NCBI GenBank assembly: GCA_031763025.1
Contig: JASSKH010000035.1
Coordinates: forward strand, 2,826,320 to 2,890,319
Direction of reading: 5' to 3'
Length of the DNA: 64,000 nt
Source of the DNA: Macrocystis pyrifera
Taxonomy: Eukaryota; Sar; Phaeophyceae; Laminariales; Laminariaceae
Part shown: positions 32,708 through 43,683 of the stretch, piece by piece
Numbering within the stretch: position 1 is the first letter of the stretch
Layout of the letters: every line of letters begins with the position of its first letter
The notes under the pieces: generated by a model
Seen by the model: only the letters and a program-made list of their open reading frames with translations
Told to the model about the DNA's origin: nothing
The model's database searches: none
Translations under genes and position numbers: made by a program

Positions 32708-35651
32708 ATGCAAGCGCACCTCAATACACACATTGTCGGCAGTGAGCCCGCCCGTGCTCTCCCTCGCACCTTGTCGCCCCAGCAGCTCCTCAAAGATGCA
32801 GGGGTAACGTCTTACGAGCCGAGGGTATTGAGCCACCTTGTGGACCGTATGCGAAGTGAGTGGTACTTTTGCTGACTGCTTCTGCTGTAGACATCATCTC
32901 AGCGCTAACTCCTCACTTGGCACCATTATGTGCTTGTCAGTCGTTTTGAACGCGGTGGTACGGTTGGGTGAGTCGCATGTACCAGGTACAGCTTTAGAAT
33001 CGAGTTTATCCAAGCATCAGCTATAGATTAGAACTGCGGCAGCCGTATATACGAAACAAGTTCGCCCCGATTGGCATTCCTTGCAGCCTATGTAAAGCAG
33101 CACGTAGAGGGCGATGGAGTATGGCACCGCACGATCTGCTCGATCGATGTGCGAACAACAGAATGCGATGCCCTTGGACATACATGTGCTGGGTACAGGA
33201 CTACGCGATTTGCCCACGCGATTTGGCCAAAGCGCCATCGGCGCTATGCCGACGTCTTGTGCAGTGCTGAGGCGTGATGAGGGCGTGTGTGCCGAGCGTT
33301 GCCGACCGCTCTTACAATCGCCTTGAACGTAAAACACTAAACAGTTCGTACAGTAGTGCAAGTTTAAACTTTTCTGTCTGTTGTATCCGTTTCATTGGGC
33401 GTTGGCACCAACGCTGGCCAATCAGGATACACGCTGGAGGTTGTGGAGGATGCGAGGGACTACGCCGACCACGCCGGGAGGACCGACATCGGCATGGAGG
33501 ATGTCCGATTATCCGTCCGCAAAAAGCAGGACGCATTATCGGCCGGCCCTCCCACAAGAGAGGTGCGTTTGAAGGTCGAAGATCAGCCGAGAATGAAAAT
33601 CACAAACCATACAGTCGTCATTTTCACCACGGTATCTACAGTAAATGAACAGCAGCACAATTAGGTCACAACGGACAGCACGTTCAGGTCAGACCGCCGG
33701 ACGCCGGCGGCTCTCCTGCTCTCGTCCCGCTCCTCCGAGATGCAAACGTTCAAAAGCAAGCGTCGCCGCTGTCTGAAGCTCTACAGTCCAGCTGGACCAT
33801 ATCGAAGCCACCGATTTTGCCTTGGTGCCTATAGCTTCAAGCGAGTGGCCGGGTCAACGGGTCGCGAGCGGCATGGCCAACGGATAGTAGTCGGTTGACG
33901 GCACTTATGCCCCTTGACGGACAGCCGGGCAGCCGGGCAGCCGTCAAGCAACCTCCTACACTATTAATAGAACGACTATATATGTCGAGTCTCAAAAGGC
34001 CTTGACCGGTCTCAACTAGACCATCAGCTGACGTCATTGGTCACAACGGCTGGACCATGTTTTGACGTGAATACTGCCACCAGTGGCCGCTGCGTCTTTG
34101 CTGGACTAGCCTGCGGCGTGGCCGTTTCGCGTGCAGTTGAACGTGCATACCTCAGACCCCGTCCCCTACACCCTCTTTCGAATATCGCAGGACATCATTC
34201 GGCAAGCGGACGAGGTTAACCGGATACCCCTGCCTCCTATCCCAGACAAGTTCGGGGTTAGATTACCGCCTCTCCAATATCAAACCACACTCCCCAACTT
34301 GCAGTGGGACGCGGAAGCAGAGGCGCTTCCCGACCAGGACGCCAACCAGGTGAGCCTTCCGGCCCGCGGTGTGTTTGAGCGTGGCATCACCCTTGATCTT
34401 GTTTCACCCCTGTTGGGACTTGACAGGGAAAGGTGGCGAACACAAGTTATGGCGATAAGGCAGCATCGGCCACATGGAGCAGCGCGAGCTGCTGAACTCC
34501 GGGGTTGAAAAAACGAACGAAAACAACCGGCATCCGCGGCTTGAGCAAAAACGGGTCATGTGCGAATGCATCAACAAAGCCCTCCTGGGCCAGCCAACTA
34601 ACAGTAGCAACTACTGCATCAGTAGCCAGCGAGGCGTTTCGTGTCCGCAATTTTCCTACAGGTATTTTGCACAATATCTCATCGCGGCCGCGATGGGATC
34701 TAAATGGTCTAGATCATGATCTGTCCGACGCGTGAAAAGTAGCATCTACGGTGTCCGGAGTAAGGTACTGCAAGGGCTTGTACGGCACGCTCGCGGATGA
34801 TATTACTGACAACGCTACTGTAGGTCTTCCCCTGACGGTTGACAACACCGCACTTGCCCTTTAGTTTCTTGGTGTTTTTGGTCCCCAAGAAGACTTGGCC
34901 GGTTGTCGCCGGCGTGTGTAGTGCGTATCTATTAGTGGAAGGAGTAGACGCGAGGAGCGCGGTGGAACTTGATCGCCTCGCAGAGCTATCTGCTCCACGA
35001 GTGCCCGTGTGCCTGATGAAATCGGTGGGTAGGTGTTACATCCCCCTGAGCGCACGCGTGCGCCTCTGAATCACGTGTCAGATAGGTCCATCAGGTTTTG
35101 TAGCCCGTTTGTGTCAAAATCTCCCTGTAGGGTGCGCTCGGCGATTGCGGCGATCGCTGGTGCTCGTCCGAAAAATACGGGAGTATTTTGCTTGTCCCTG
35201 ACATACAAGAGGGCGACGGCTAGGTTATAAAAAAAACACAGTTCGAGGAGACGGCGCCGCACGATGCTGAACATTCGCCCGGACGGCGCTATGCCGTGAG
35301 CGTTGAACATGTCGGTATAAGTTATACCGATACAGCTGTAGCACTCTTCCTCGCTCTAGTCACGAAACCCCCGCCCCCTTGCGTCAAGCGCCGACTGCCG
35401 ACACCCTCGAGCCAAAATCCTCGCGTCTGTCCTCGCTAACTTTGCTGAAGCAGATGGACGTGGACCCAGATAGCGTACAAGCCCAGCACGGGAACCGCAA
35501 CAAGAAGGCGAAGACCACGCCCAAGCTGGAGACAAAGAAACCCCTAACCTTGAGGGAGAAGAAAGAGCAGGAGGAGCTCAACCGGATCAAGGCGGAAGCC
35601 AGGGCTGAGGCCAAGGCGAGGAGAAGGATGCACTCCAAGAGATCTAACTAG
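32708..35651 (+). CDS. TAF9: TAF9, TFIID/SAGA histone-fold subunit (4 exons)
   Basis: TAF9 pairs with TAF6 through a histone fold in TFIID and SAGA-type coactivators for RNA polymerase II initiation. Exons: E1 32708-32855, E2 33426-33562, E3 34137-34349, and probably E4 35454-35651. All introns are GT-AG and phases match (1, 0, 0). E1 gives QLLKDAGVTSYEPRVLSHLVDRMR, E2 continues RYTLEVVEDARDYADHAGR and DIGMEDVRLSVRKKQ, then AGPPTRE; these match the family's helices 1-3 and the PPPRE(V/F) turn. E3 carries NRIPLPPIPDKFGVRLPP, the conserved IPLPxIPxxxGxRLPP tail. E3 has ~25 extra residues before this motif. E4 (MDVDPDSV..., Lys/Arg/Glu-rich coiled end) follows a CTAAC branch-like site and is less certain. 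The start ATG 32708 leaves a plausible ~28-residue N-terminus; upstream in-frame sequence is also open. Confidence 0.85.
34455..34630 (-). pseudogene. Decayed coding fragment, copy 1 (intron of TAF9)
   Basis: On the minus strand this reads SWLAQEGFVDAFAHDPFLL and then VVFVRFFNPGVQQLALLH. A second diverged copy at 36425-36600 reads CWLAEEGFVDEFTHDPFVV. Conservation at protein level (WLAxEGFVDxFxHDPF) over diverged DNA suggests both derive from a coding element, probably a transposon gene. Neither copy has an extended open frame. Confidence 0.5.
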
Positions 35652-37185
35652 CTAAATTAGGGGTGGTGCAGAAAACCTAAGTAGGGGAGACCCTACAGGG
35701 AGAAGGTCGTCAAACCAAGTCACGGAGGTGTCTGTTTTGGGAGACAGGCAGAGGGGTGTCGACGAGTTATGACGTGGAGTTGGGAAGGGTGCAATGTAGA
35801 GCCCCTTTCAATGGTGTCTTAAGTGACGTGGATGGGGAGGGGGGGGGGGGGGGTAGGGATCCCTTCGTCTGATTCTTCTGGGATGAACGTCTCGAGAAAC
35901 GCGAAATGCTTGATGCCTTTGTTGACTTGGAATGTTGCGTATTAACGTTCTTGCAACACCACTTTATCCGGGCTGGGTATTCATGGGCTATGATACAATA
36001 CGTGTGACGGGGAGAAGATTGTCAACCTGATCGCCGGCGGTGCTACTGCGGTTGCATTGCAGAGAGCGCTGCCGACGAGAAACACCTCGAATTCGTCAAT
36101 CGGAATGTTCGTCGCCTGTTTTGGCAGCTGTCTGCAAGAGAGAACAGGCAAATAAGTGGGACGAATGGAGTGAACCTCAAGTGCCAGGGGCTCAACCGAT
36201 GGTAGGCGTACTACATCCCGCGTACCTGGTATACGTAAACACGGGCGGCAGCAGTCACTCCGAGCAGTAACGAAAGTTCATGTACACTGACCCTGAGACA
36301 TGTGCTACTCTATCGCTGACTTGCAAAAAAAACAGTTAGTTGACTACACGTTGGCTGCTGATGACATTTTGATTTACTTCTTTGGGACGTCGAAATGAAG
36401 AAACATAGAAAATATATGACTCCCACAGACAGCATCGAAGCAGCCCGAGCTGCTGGGATAGGGGGTTGAAAAGACGAAAACACCGAACCGGCGTCTCCGG
36501 CTTACCACAAACGGGTCATGAGTGAATTCATCAACGAAGCCCTCCTCGGCCAGCCAACAAGCAGCTACTAGCATCTGCTGCAAACAGTGGCCGCTGCAGA
36601 GAGAAAGACTCGCCACCCCGAATGACGACTAGAGTCGATCAAGGACATTCCACCAGTCAAATCAAGCCATTCATTTTCTGTAACCAATAGGAAAAGTGGG
36701 GGCGCGAAATGTACTTCTGTTCTCCTTGGCGCATCTAACTCTTCGAAGGTGCACGGAGGTGCCCTGACCCAGCTAGAAAACTAGGGCAAGGGGAGGGCAA
36801 CAAGCCTTGGCGAAGCCTTTTTTTGGCAGCTTACGTTCACCGCATATAACCTCGAAGCAATCTACCCTCATGACATATAAAAATCACGAACGGGTACAAT
36901 AACAACAATAGCACCAAGAATCCAGTAATCCACCCGATGTTGGGGCAAATCGTTATTTTTCTCTCTTGTCATTTTCAGCGCCTGACTTTTACAAGCGTTC
37001 CAAAGGCGTTCCCGTCAAGAAGAAAAATGCCGGACACAAAAGGCTCCAGCAGAAAAAAATAAACCACTCGAACTCGAACTCGTATTACATGATGCGACCG
37101 TTTCTCTAGAAAAACAGTTGCCCACAAATACCCGGGCGGCAATGCGTGAAGAAAAACGCCTTTTCGCAAAATTGCAACGCCCATC
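35652..37185. other. Intergenic between converging TAF9 and REX4
   Basis: The two genes converge here, so this holds both 3' flanks. A poly-G(15) run lies at 35839-35853, a diverged repeat at 36425-36600 (see the fragment at 34455), and one ACCTGGTA 8-mer at 36224. No other gene is seen. Confidence 0.5.
36425..36600 (-). pseudogene. Decayed coding fragment, copy 2
   Basis: Minus-strand translation contains CWLAEEGFVDEFTHDPF and FGVFVFSTPYPSSSGCF, paralogous to 34455-34630. Shared DNA blocks include CGGGTCATG and CATCAAC(A/G)AAGCCCTCCT. No intact frame. Confidence 0.5.
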
Positions 37186-40100
37186 CTAAGGAGCGCCTTG
37201 GTCTACCACCGTCCGACGTGCGCGCTTGTTGCCAGCCGCCGACAAAGATTTTTCCCACTCACTCCGGGAAAGTTTGTACAGGTCAATCGCGGCGCAGGCG
37301 TCTTCTGCCTGGTTTGCAGAGACAGGGCGCGCGAAAGGTTCGGGCGGGGGACACGTTAGGAGGCGATGGAAGTCCCAGCTGTCCGAATTCTGTTTACGTA
37401 ATTATGTTGTAAAATGCCGCAAGAAGACGAGCTCCGTTCCTCTTATTTCCTCTCCAGCAAATAAATTGGATCGCTGTATCTTTGCATACTTGCTACTGCT
37501 GTGGGTATTATTTTGTGCTCGTTTTTCTCCCGACAGGGCGCTTATTGTACTCTGTTTTGTGACCACGGGCTAGATTTCCGGGAAAATAGTACGAAAGTGA
37601 GAACTCCATCGTCACCACGATGGCGTCAGGAGTTGGAGCACAACGGTCGGCAGAGAGACTCCGGGTTTATCTCATACTCCGACTTCGCTCGCTGAAGACA
37701 CGCATCAATCATGTTAGTGGATATTATTAAGCTATAGTTGTCGCTACTACCCGTATCTTCACTGCTGTGCGCTGTCCACTGCAGGGCTTCTACCAAAAGC
37801 TAGATTTCTCGCGTAATATTTTGCCTCCTGCATGAAGAAGCTGTCTATTTCCCGCTTTCTTAGTTCGCTCGACTCTCTCCCGTCTACACACCATTCATCC
37901 GCGCATTCAGCATCCTTCCAACTTGAACAAGCCACCACACAAAGCCAAAACCAGGAGTAGAACCGTGGCTCTAGCAACAGCAGTCGCACACAGCGCACCA
38001 GCCAATACTCGAGTCCGCAGCTTGAAACAACCAACAAAAAGCAGTACCGCTGTACAGCAATCACGCTACGCTAAGCACGCGGATCCACACGAGGCTCACC
38101 GGGCTGTGCTGGCCCGTCTGGATGGTCCTTCCGAGCAACTCCTCCGTCAGCATTTTCAAGGATTTGGCCCGCAACTTCCCGCCTGCCCTACCGTGCGCCT
38201 TTTGGTACGGTCGGTAAGTCGCTGTGTCTCGAATCATTCGGGACGGGTGGCTCATCAATAAGGCCTAAAAACAAGCAATGAGCATCGAAAGAGACGATTG
38301 ATATGAGACACCATGGCATAAGATATCATGGTGAAATGTGGCTGTCGGCGACTTGTTTGCTTGGACGTCCAAGCGGGGGGGGGGGGGCGTCCTCATTCGT
38401 TGCTTGCCTTCGTCATTTGACCATTGAACATGCATCCCTTTCGAGACGGAGCACCGGTCCTACTCGTGGAGGGTTCTCGAGCAAAGAAGGGCAAGTGTAG
38501 TAGGCCCGTGCCACTGCTGCTGCGACAGAGTTAAACCTCATAGATGGCGGCGTACATAGTTGGGTCGCTGTTTTTGTTGGTGGCTGCGGCCGGTTGAGGG
38601 GAGGCTGTCGCCCTGACAGCAAGAAACTTCAATTTACCGAGACCTTACCGACTGCTGCTGTGGAATGTCGTGCATTACCTCTTGCTACAGTCGTTCGAGT
38701 CCCAAGGCGGTGTTCATGCGCTAGTCACCCGCAGGGCCATCACCTACACGAGAAACCCCCATGACACCGCCACCCCTGTACACAAAATCTCAGAGTTGCA
38801 GAGAAAAAATGTCGCACGATGTGCAGGGACTGGGGAAAACTCGCTCTAGTCTACAGTAGATAGCCTGGCTCCCCAGGTTCAAGTAGTTGGGACGCGACGA
38901 GAGGGTTGCCGTGCACGGACGCAAGCATAGTGTTTCCTCTCCCGAACGAACCTTGAGGTCGTTATGCAGCGCGTGGCCAATCAAAACTTTCCCCTTGATA
39001 ATCGCCGCCACCTCCTCCTGGCATTGACGAAGCCGAAAGTTACCTTTCAGGTGGCTTGCTTTCACGCCGCTTACAAACGTCCGGAAGTCCGTCACGCGCT
39101 CGTTGGGAGTCACGTGCTTGTCGTAGCTGGACGGGTACAATACGGATCGATGGTGGATGGGGGGTCAAACGCAGCGGCAGACACACGGTGGCGATGGTCG
39201 AGAAAACCCAAAGGAACGTTATACATACTCACTCACGTCGTACTCCGTTTCACAACGAAGCAGAAGATTGGGCTGGCGTCTTGACCTTTCACTACTCCAC
39301 AGATATTTAACCAATACAAACTGCAGGCAGTTTGTCGATTAACCGTGGGTGCAGCTTTTACTGCCGCAAAAATGAACTAACACAATAAAAAAATGTCCTT
39401 AAAACATGGGTGCAGTTCTAAAGGCGTTCGCCATAACGGGACAACACAGTAATCAAGACTATTAATAAATAAGGTGTGTAAACATAGGGGGATAGATGGT
39501 TTATGGGTCCATCGTGGGTTCTGATTAATACACCCAGCCCCCCCGTAACGCTGCAAAAATGATCCAACTCTAATTCCAAGAAGTATGTCCCGAGGGGTCG
39601 GACGCAACTCTCCAGGCAGTGTCACTATACGCGGACGAAAATACAAACCGAAGTTGCGTATTCGATGGTCCCCGGCCAAACGCTACGAGTACCCATGGTT
39701 TGCAGAGCAAAACCGCTGTTAGTGATGAGCAGATTCGCTCGGCGGATGTAGTGACGTGGGATGCAATGTTATTATCACCGTTCTATGCCAAACAGCGCGA
39801 TCTCTACCACCAGCGATCGCGAGTCAGCGCTTATATACAGTAGTGACCATAAGGTTTCTTCCTCACAAGGACACGGAACTTTGGCTCATGCACCCGTGGG
39901 TATATGAGAGGGGATTAACGCGCTTGCCCGTCAATAGTGAGAAGCACCCTTGACTCGCCAACATTACTCGTGGTACGTAGTACAAATAGTCAATATTGCA
40001 CGACTGCTGTCCCAGGTATCTGTTTGCGTTTGGACTACGGGCAAGCGCCTCAAGACGGCTCGAGGTGGAGGACGTCAGCTTTGTGTGGTGTCGTTTTACT

Positions 40101-41574
40101 GATGTACTACTGTTGTAGTCTTAACACTGGGGCGTGGCGTTACAGCGATATATGGCGATACAGCGATATACTCTGGTCAGAAGCAATAACAGCAGTTTTT
40201 GCGGTTGCGTCGCAAGGTTTAATATCCGTATGCGTGTTTGCAAAAAGGATCAGGGGCTCAGGGTCGCTGTCTCAAGAGGAAAATGTGATGCGCGACTCCT
40301 GCTCGTACATACCTGGTACCATATTCCAGTATCTGGTATACTCGTAGACTACATTTAGTCATAGTGTGCCCGGAAGGTCTGGACTCTACGGCAGTAGCTC
40401 AGGAAAGAAAGGGGGGGTGGTTGTATCAACGATCGAGGAATTGTACCCATGGCTGTTCTATAATACCCTCCAAAAAAAGGCATCTGGCATCTGGGACAAG
40501 GCGGGACTCACATGACGTTGCCATTCCAGTCAACGATACAGCATCGCGCCAGTGCGCTGCGGCAACCTGCTGGGCCCACTCCGACCATCTCACAGTCCAG
40601 CCCTACGTACTGAGCCTCCTCGGCCGCCGACAATACCTGCCGGGAGCCCTTCTTCGCACCCTCTCCCCTGCCGCTTGCCCCCTTGCCTCGTCCGTTCTTG
40701 GCTCCTTCTTGCTGCCCCCCCCCCCGGCTCCGTCCTTGCTGGCCTGGAAGGCGAGGTTGAGGACGTTCGACCTTGGCCGATTGTTGCCGCTCTTAACCTC
40801 ACCAGGAGACGACCACGAAGAAACGGGCCTCTTGTTTTGGAAGTGCTCCCGGCCCGTGCGGGCGGCGGAGTTGCCGGGGGCGACTGGGGCTGCCGCGCTG
40901 TTGGTGCCTTTTCGTTTTCGCTTCTTGCCGGCCTTGCCGGCCCCGTTGCCTCCAGAGAGGGGATCGCCTGTTCGGGGTGTGCTCGCTGTTGCGCTGGGGG
41001 AAGACTGCTGCACGTCGGGTGGAGAAGGCGTCGCCGCCGGACCGCGAATTGCTGTGCCGTTCTCGAACCCCGGTAGCTTCTTCTTTGTTCTCTTGTTTTT
41101 GTTTTGGTTTTTTGTCTTGTCGGCACGTGCGTTGAGTCCGCCGTTGCTTCCTGCTGCTGTTGCTGCTGCTGTTGTTGTTATTGCTGCTGCTGCTGCTGCT
41201 GCTGCCCCTGCAGCGTTGCCTCCTCCAAGCAGAGTTTGCCAGTTGTTGGTAGGCCAAGTGCTACTTTTGACGCCAGCGCCACCACGGCTGCCCATCACCT
41301 GCTCCTTTCTTTTCGTCAGTAGTCGATCGGTACCCGGTGCTAAAGGATTCGGAGGCACTGCTGGCGCGCTGCAGTCGCGGGTGGTCAATTTTGAGGTCAC
41401 GGCTGCGCGTGGTGCCGCTATCGAGATGGGGTTGCTAAGACGAACAGCAGTCACGGGAGCAGCATTTTTGCTGTTGCGGTTACCAGCCGATAAGAGGTTC
41501 TCCCATCGACTGGTATCTACGCTAGATGCAGAAGAAGCCGTCGAATAAACTTTAGATCTCTTGCTCACCGGCAT
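37186..41574 (-). CDS. REX4: REX4-type RNA exonuclease (DEDDh), 4 exons
   Basis: REX4/REXO4 is a nucleolar 3'-5' exonuclease of the DEDDh superfamily, linked to pre-rRNA processing. Exons: E1 41574-40512, E2 39126-38952, E3 38264-38100, E4 37308-37186 (TAG). All introns are GT-AG and phases fit (2, 0, 0). E1: start [20 protein letters not shown], a basic nucleolar-type KKRKRK, and the ExoI motif [13 protein letters not shown]2: [21 protein letters not shown] and the ExoII motif [10 protein letters not shown]3: [21 protein letters not shown] and QTGQHSP. E4: [19 protein letters not shown], completing ExoIII (His in E3, Asp in E4). All catalytic D, E, D, H, D positions are visible. E1 changes frame at an 11-C run (40715-40725). 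Before it the frame is the Ala/Lys-rich N-terminus; after it, [14 protein letters not shown] leads into the catalytic domain. Nine or twelve bases would restore the frame, so a sequence error or slippage variant is likely. About 505 aa overall. Confidence 0.9.
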
Positions 41575-41825
41575 CACTCCGCCCTGCGGTGTTCCAGTGC
41601 GCCGAATGGGGGGCAACGCAAGGGCAGTTTGACACCCGAGCCACAACCCCACACCGGTAGGGTGGAGTACCCCCGATATCGAAAACGCCTTTTGAACGTT
41701 TGCAACTCCGAAAAGAGAGAGTTGCGCAGTTGCCCCAAGAGACGACTAAAGCGCGCCAACGCGGGCGAACGTGTTGCTTGGGTATTGCTTCGTTGAGTGC
41801 GAACCGTGGCCCAAGACGATAATCA
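41575..41825. promoter_or_regulatory. Candidate bidirectional promoter (REX4 / 41826 gene)
   Basis: Only 251 bp separate the inferred start codons of REX4 (minus, 41574) and the plus-strand first exon at 41826. No TATA-like box is evident. The assignment rests on the head-to-head geometry alone. Confidence 0.45.
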
Positions 41826-42062
41826 TGGACGACTTGTTTCCCTTCGAGATCACTCCGATGGTCTCGCCTCAGCAGCCGTGCGTGCGAACGTACGACAGCA
41901 GCGACGATGAGTTTGCTTTGCCCTCGTCCTCCAGGAAGAAACGTCTCGACTCAACCGCTACTGTCTCTAATGCCACCAGCTTGGATCTCCAAACACCTAA
42001 CAGATCGAGAGATGCCGTCGATGGAGGAAGCTCGTTGCCGGGTGCAGAAGCCTCATCAGCAG
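41826..42062 (+). CDS. First exon of an unrecognised Ser-rich protein, divergent from REX4
   Basis: ATG 41826 opens 79 codons (MDDLFPFEITPMVSPQQP, then YDSSDDEFALPSSSRKKRLDS) ending at CAG with a GTGACG donor, phase 0. The composition (acidic patch SSDDE, Ser/Thr-rich, basic RKKR) suggests a disordered nuclear N-terminus. No downstream exon could be identified. From 42483 the DNA is a cluster of transposable elements, so the next exon is either beyond them or lost. An in-frame ATG 55 bp upstream (41771) would add 18 residues; 41826 is preferred because the acidic MDD start is more typical. Confidence 0.45.
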
Positions 42063-42482
42063 GTGACGTAACAGGCATTTGGACGGCGGCGTGTTCTCAT
42101 AAACCGCAACTCGTCAATTCGAGTGAAAAACAGAAAAGCTCCACATTTGAAATCTTGCACACTATTATAGAGTACCTGGTAGTTTTTATTGTTTAATCTC
42201 GACTCTAAAGGAACCTGCAGTCTTGGAATCAGCTAACATCTCAAGATACCCTGCTGTTATTGCAGGGCCACGGACGGTGGAGACTGCTGTACTCGTAGGC
42301 TAGCGGTATACTGCTATCACGTACCCTGTATGTACGAGTAGCAGTTGTGCTGGGGTTAGATTCTCGGCTGGTGTACTTCTTACACGCGACACTTTTTATG
42401 TGTCTTGTTCCGTCGCCGAAAGAGCGGGTACGCGAGTTGCCCAAATTCAAAACTCAAAAAACGATGAAAATTGACGAGCAGT

Positions 42483-43253
42483 GAGGCCGTTTCCTATGCG
42501 GTTCGATTTTTGAGCTTCAGATTTTGACCCTATCACATTTTCAGATATGAACCTGGCAAATCGAAATAGTCTTCCTATGCGGAAATATCAGATTTATTCT
42601 GCGTGTAGAGATTCGAGCAAACGCCGAGACCAACTGCTGTTATTGTGGTTTGGCGCCGCCAACAGACGCGCTGGGTGCGCTGCCCTGCGCGTAGTACCCA
42701 AGCGTCCGAGCCCGCGCTGACTGCCTCTGGTCTGGCGGCGAAGAGACGTGGCGAGTGCACTAGAGTCAACCTGTCTTGGCATTTTGTGTTTCATTTTGAC
42801 ATGTGACTGACTGCTGCTGCTGCTGTACAGCAGTGTAGTAACTACGAGTACGTATCCACGGAGAGGTGCGTGCCGAGGGCGCTTCTCTTGGTCTCTAGGC
42901 GTGAGCCCGCGCCAGCCGACTGTAGTCTGGCCATGGAGGCGCCGCCCGCGCGTCGGGCGCGAAGCAACGTCTCTATACAGCTGTGTCACCATTCAACTCA
43001 TCGATCGTTTTGCTGATGTTTGCTGTCGTGGATAACATCTTGAATTTAGAGAGCATGCCATTTTTCGTTTTGAAAATCTGATGACCCAAGTCGTTGGATT
43101 TTGGCCCAAAATCCGACGGGTCATCGGATTCTCAAATCGAAAGTTTTCTGGTCGGATTTTGCGTATTTGGACTGCATAAGCAGGGTCACTCACTTTTGAA
43201 ATCGAAAAATACAAATCTGAAGCTCGAAATCGAACCGCATAGGAAACACTCAG
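42483..43253. mobile_element. ~770-bp inverted-repeat element, copy H1
   Basis: Terminal inverted repeats read GTTTCCTATGCGGTTCGATTT, then GAGCTTCAGATTT. The interior blocks ATTCGAGCAAACxCCGAGACC, GACTGTAGTCTGGCCA and ATACAGCTGTGTCAC are shared with H2 and H3. Outermost bases approach CAGGGTGTTTCC, best seen in H2, which is reminiscent of hAT termini. No 8-bp duplication could be confirmed, so the superfamily is tentative. Non-coding. Confidence 0.8.
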
Positions 43254-43264
43254 GCTGTTTCCTA

Positions 43265-43320
43265 ACACTCAGGCTGTTTCCTATGCGGTTCGATTTCGAG
43301 CGTCAGATTTTATTAAAAAA
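43265..43320. mobile_element. Truncated H-family end
   Basis: AGGCTGTTTCCTATGCGGTTC followed by GATTTCGAGCGTCAGATTT is a lone left terminus of the H family. It lies directly after H1 and breaks off into unrelated sequence. Confidence 0.7.
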
Positions 43321-43378
43321 AACTGGCCTATACCCTTGACAAGAAATTACATAAAAAATACGCGCGTTCGGCTTATTG

Positions 43379-43605
43379 TAACGCTTGTAAAATTCAGTAA
43401 AAATGGAATATAGACGAGACGTATTACGCAGCTTGCAAAGTTTAGTATCATCTACTTATCAGTCGAACTCACAGCTGACGTATTTCATAAAAAAAAAAAA
43501 AAAAAAAAAAACTGAAAAATGCACGTCAGCTGTGAGTTCAACCGATCGGTCGATACTCGACTTTACAACCTGCGTGATAACCGTTCGCGCGTTTTCCATT
43601 GTTAC
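43379..43605. mobile_element. Foldback with poly-A loop
   Basis: Two inverted arms flank an A(21) run (about 43488-43510). GTCGAACTCACAGCTGACGT on the left pairs with ACGTCAGCTGTGAGTTCAAC on the right, and further out GCAGCTTGCAAAG pairs with CTTTACAACCTGC. The left arm also matches 29352-29490. Confidence 0.75.
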
Positions 43606-43683
43606 CCCCGCGATTGGCTACTGGCGGGCGACTCCCCTTGACTGTGAATGCTATGCTGCCAGGGTCGACGAGACGATAATTGG

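Noticed and set aside
37759..37923. Candidate C-terminal exon of REX4 (KDAECADEW...)
   Set aside because: Its phase does not fit the preceding exon. The exon at 37308-37186 ([19 protein letters not shown]) fits both phase and family sequence far better.
40364..41548. 394-aa plus-strand frame opposite REX4 exon 1
   Set aside because: Pro/Le/Ala/Cys low-complexity shadow of the REX4 exon, with no start context or motif.
40603..41652. A single 349-aa open frame on the minus strand taken as a complete gene
   Set aside because: The catalytic ExoI motif of REX4 lies in another frame of the same exon and is joined by the poly-G frame break, so the long frame is only the N-terminal part of REX4 followed by out-of-frame sequence.
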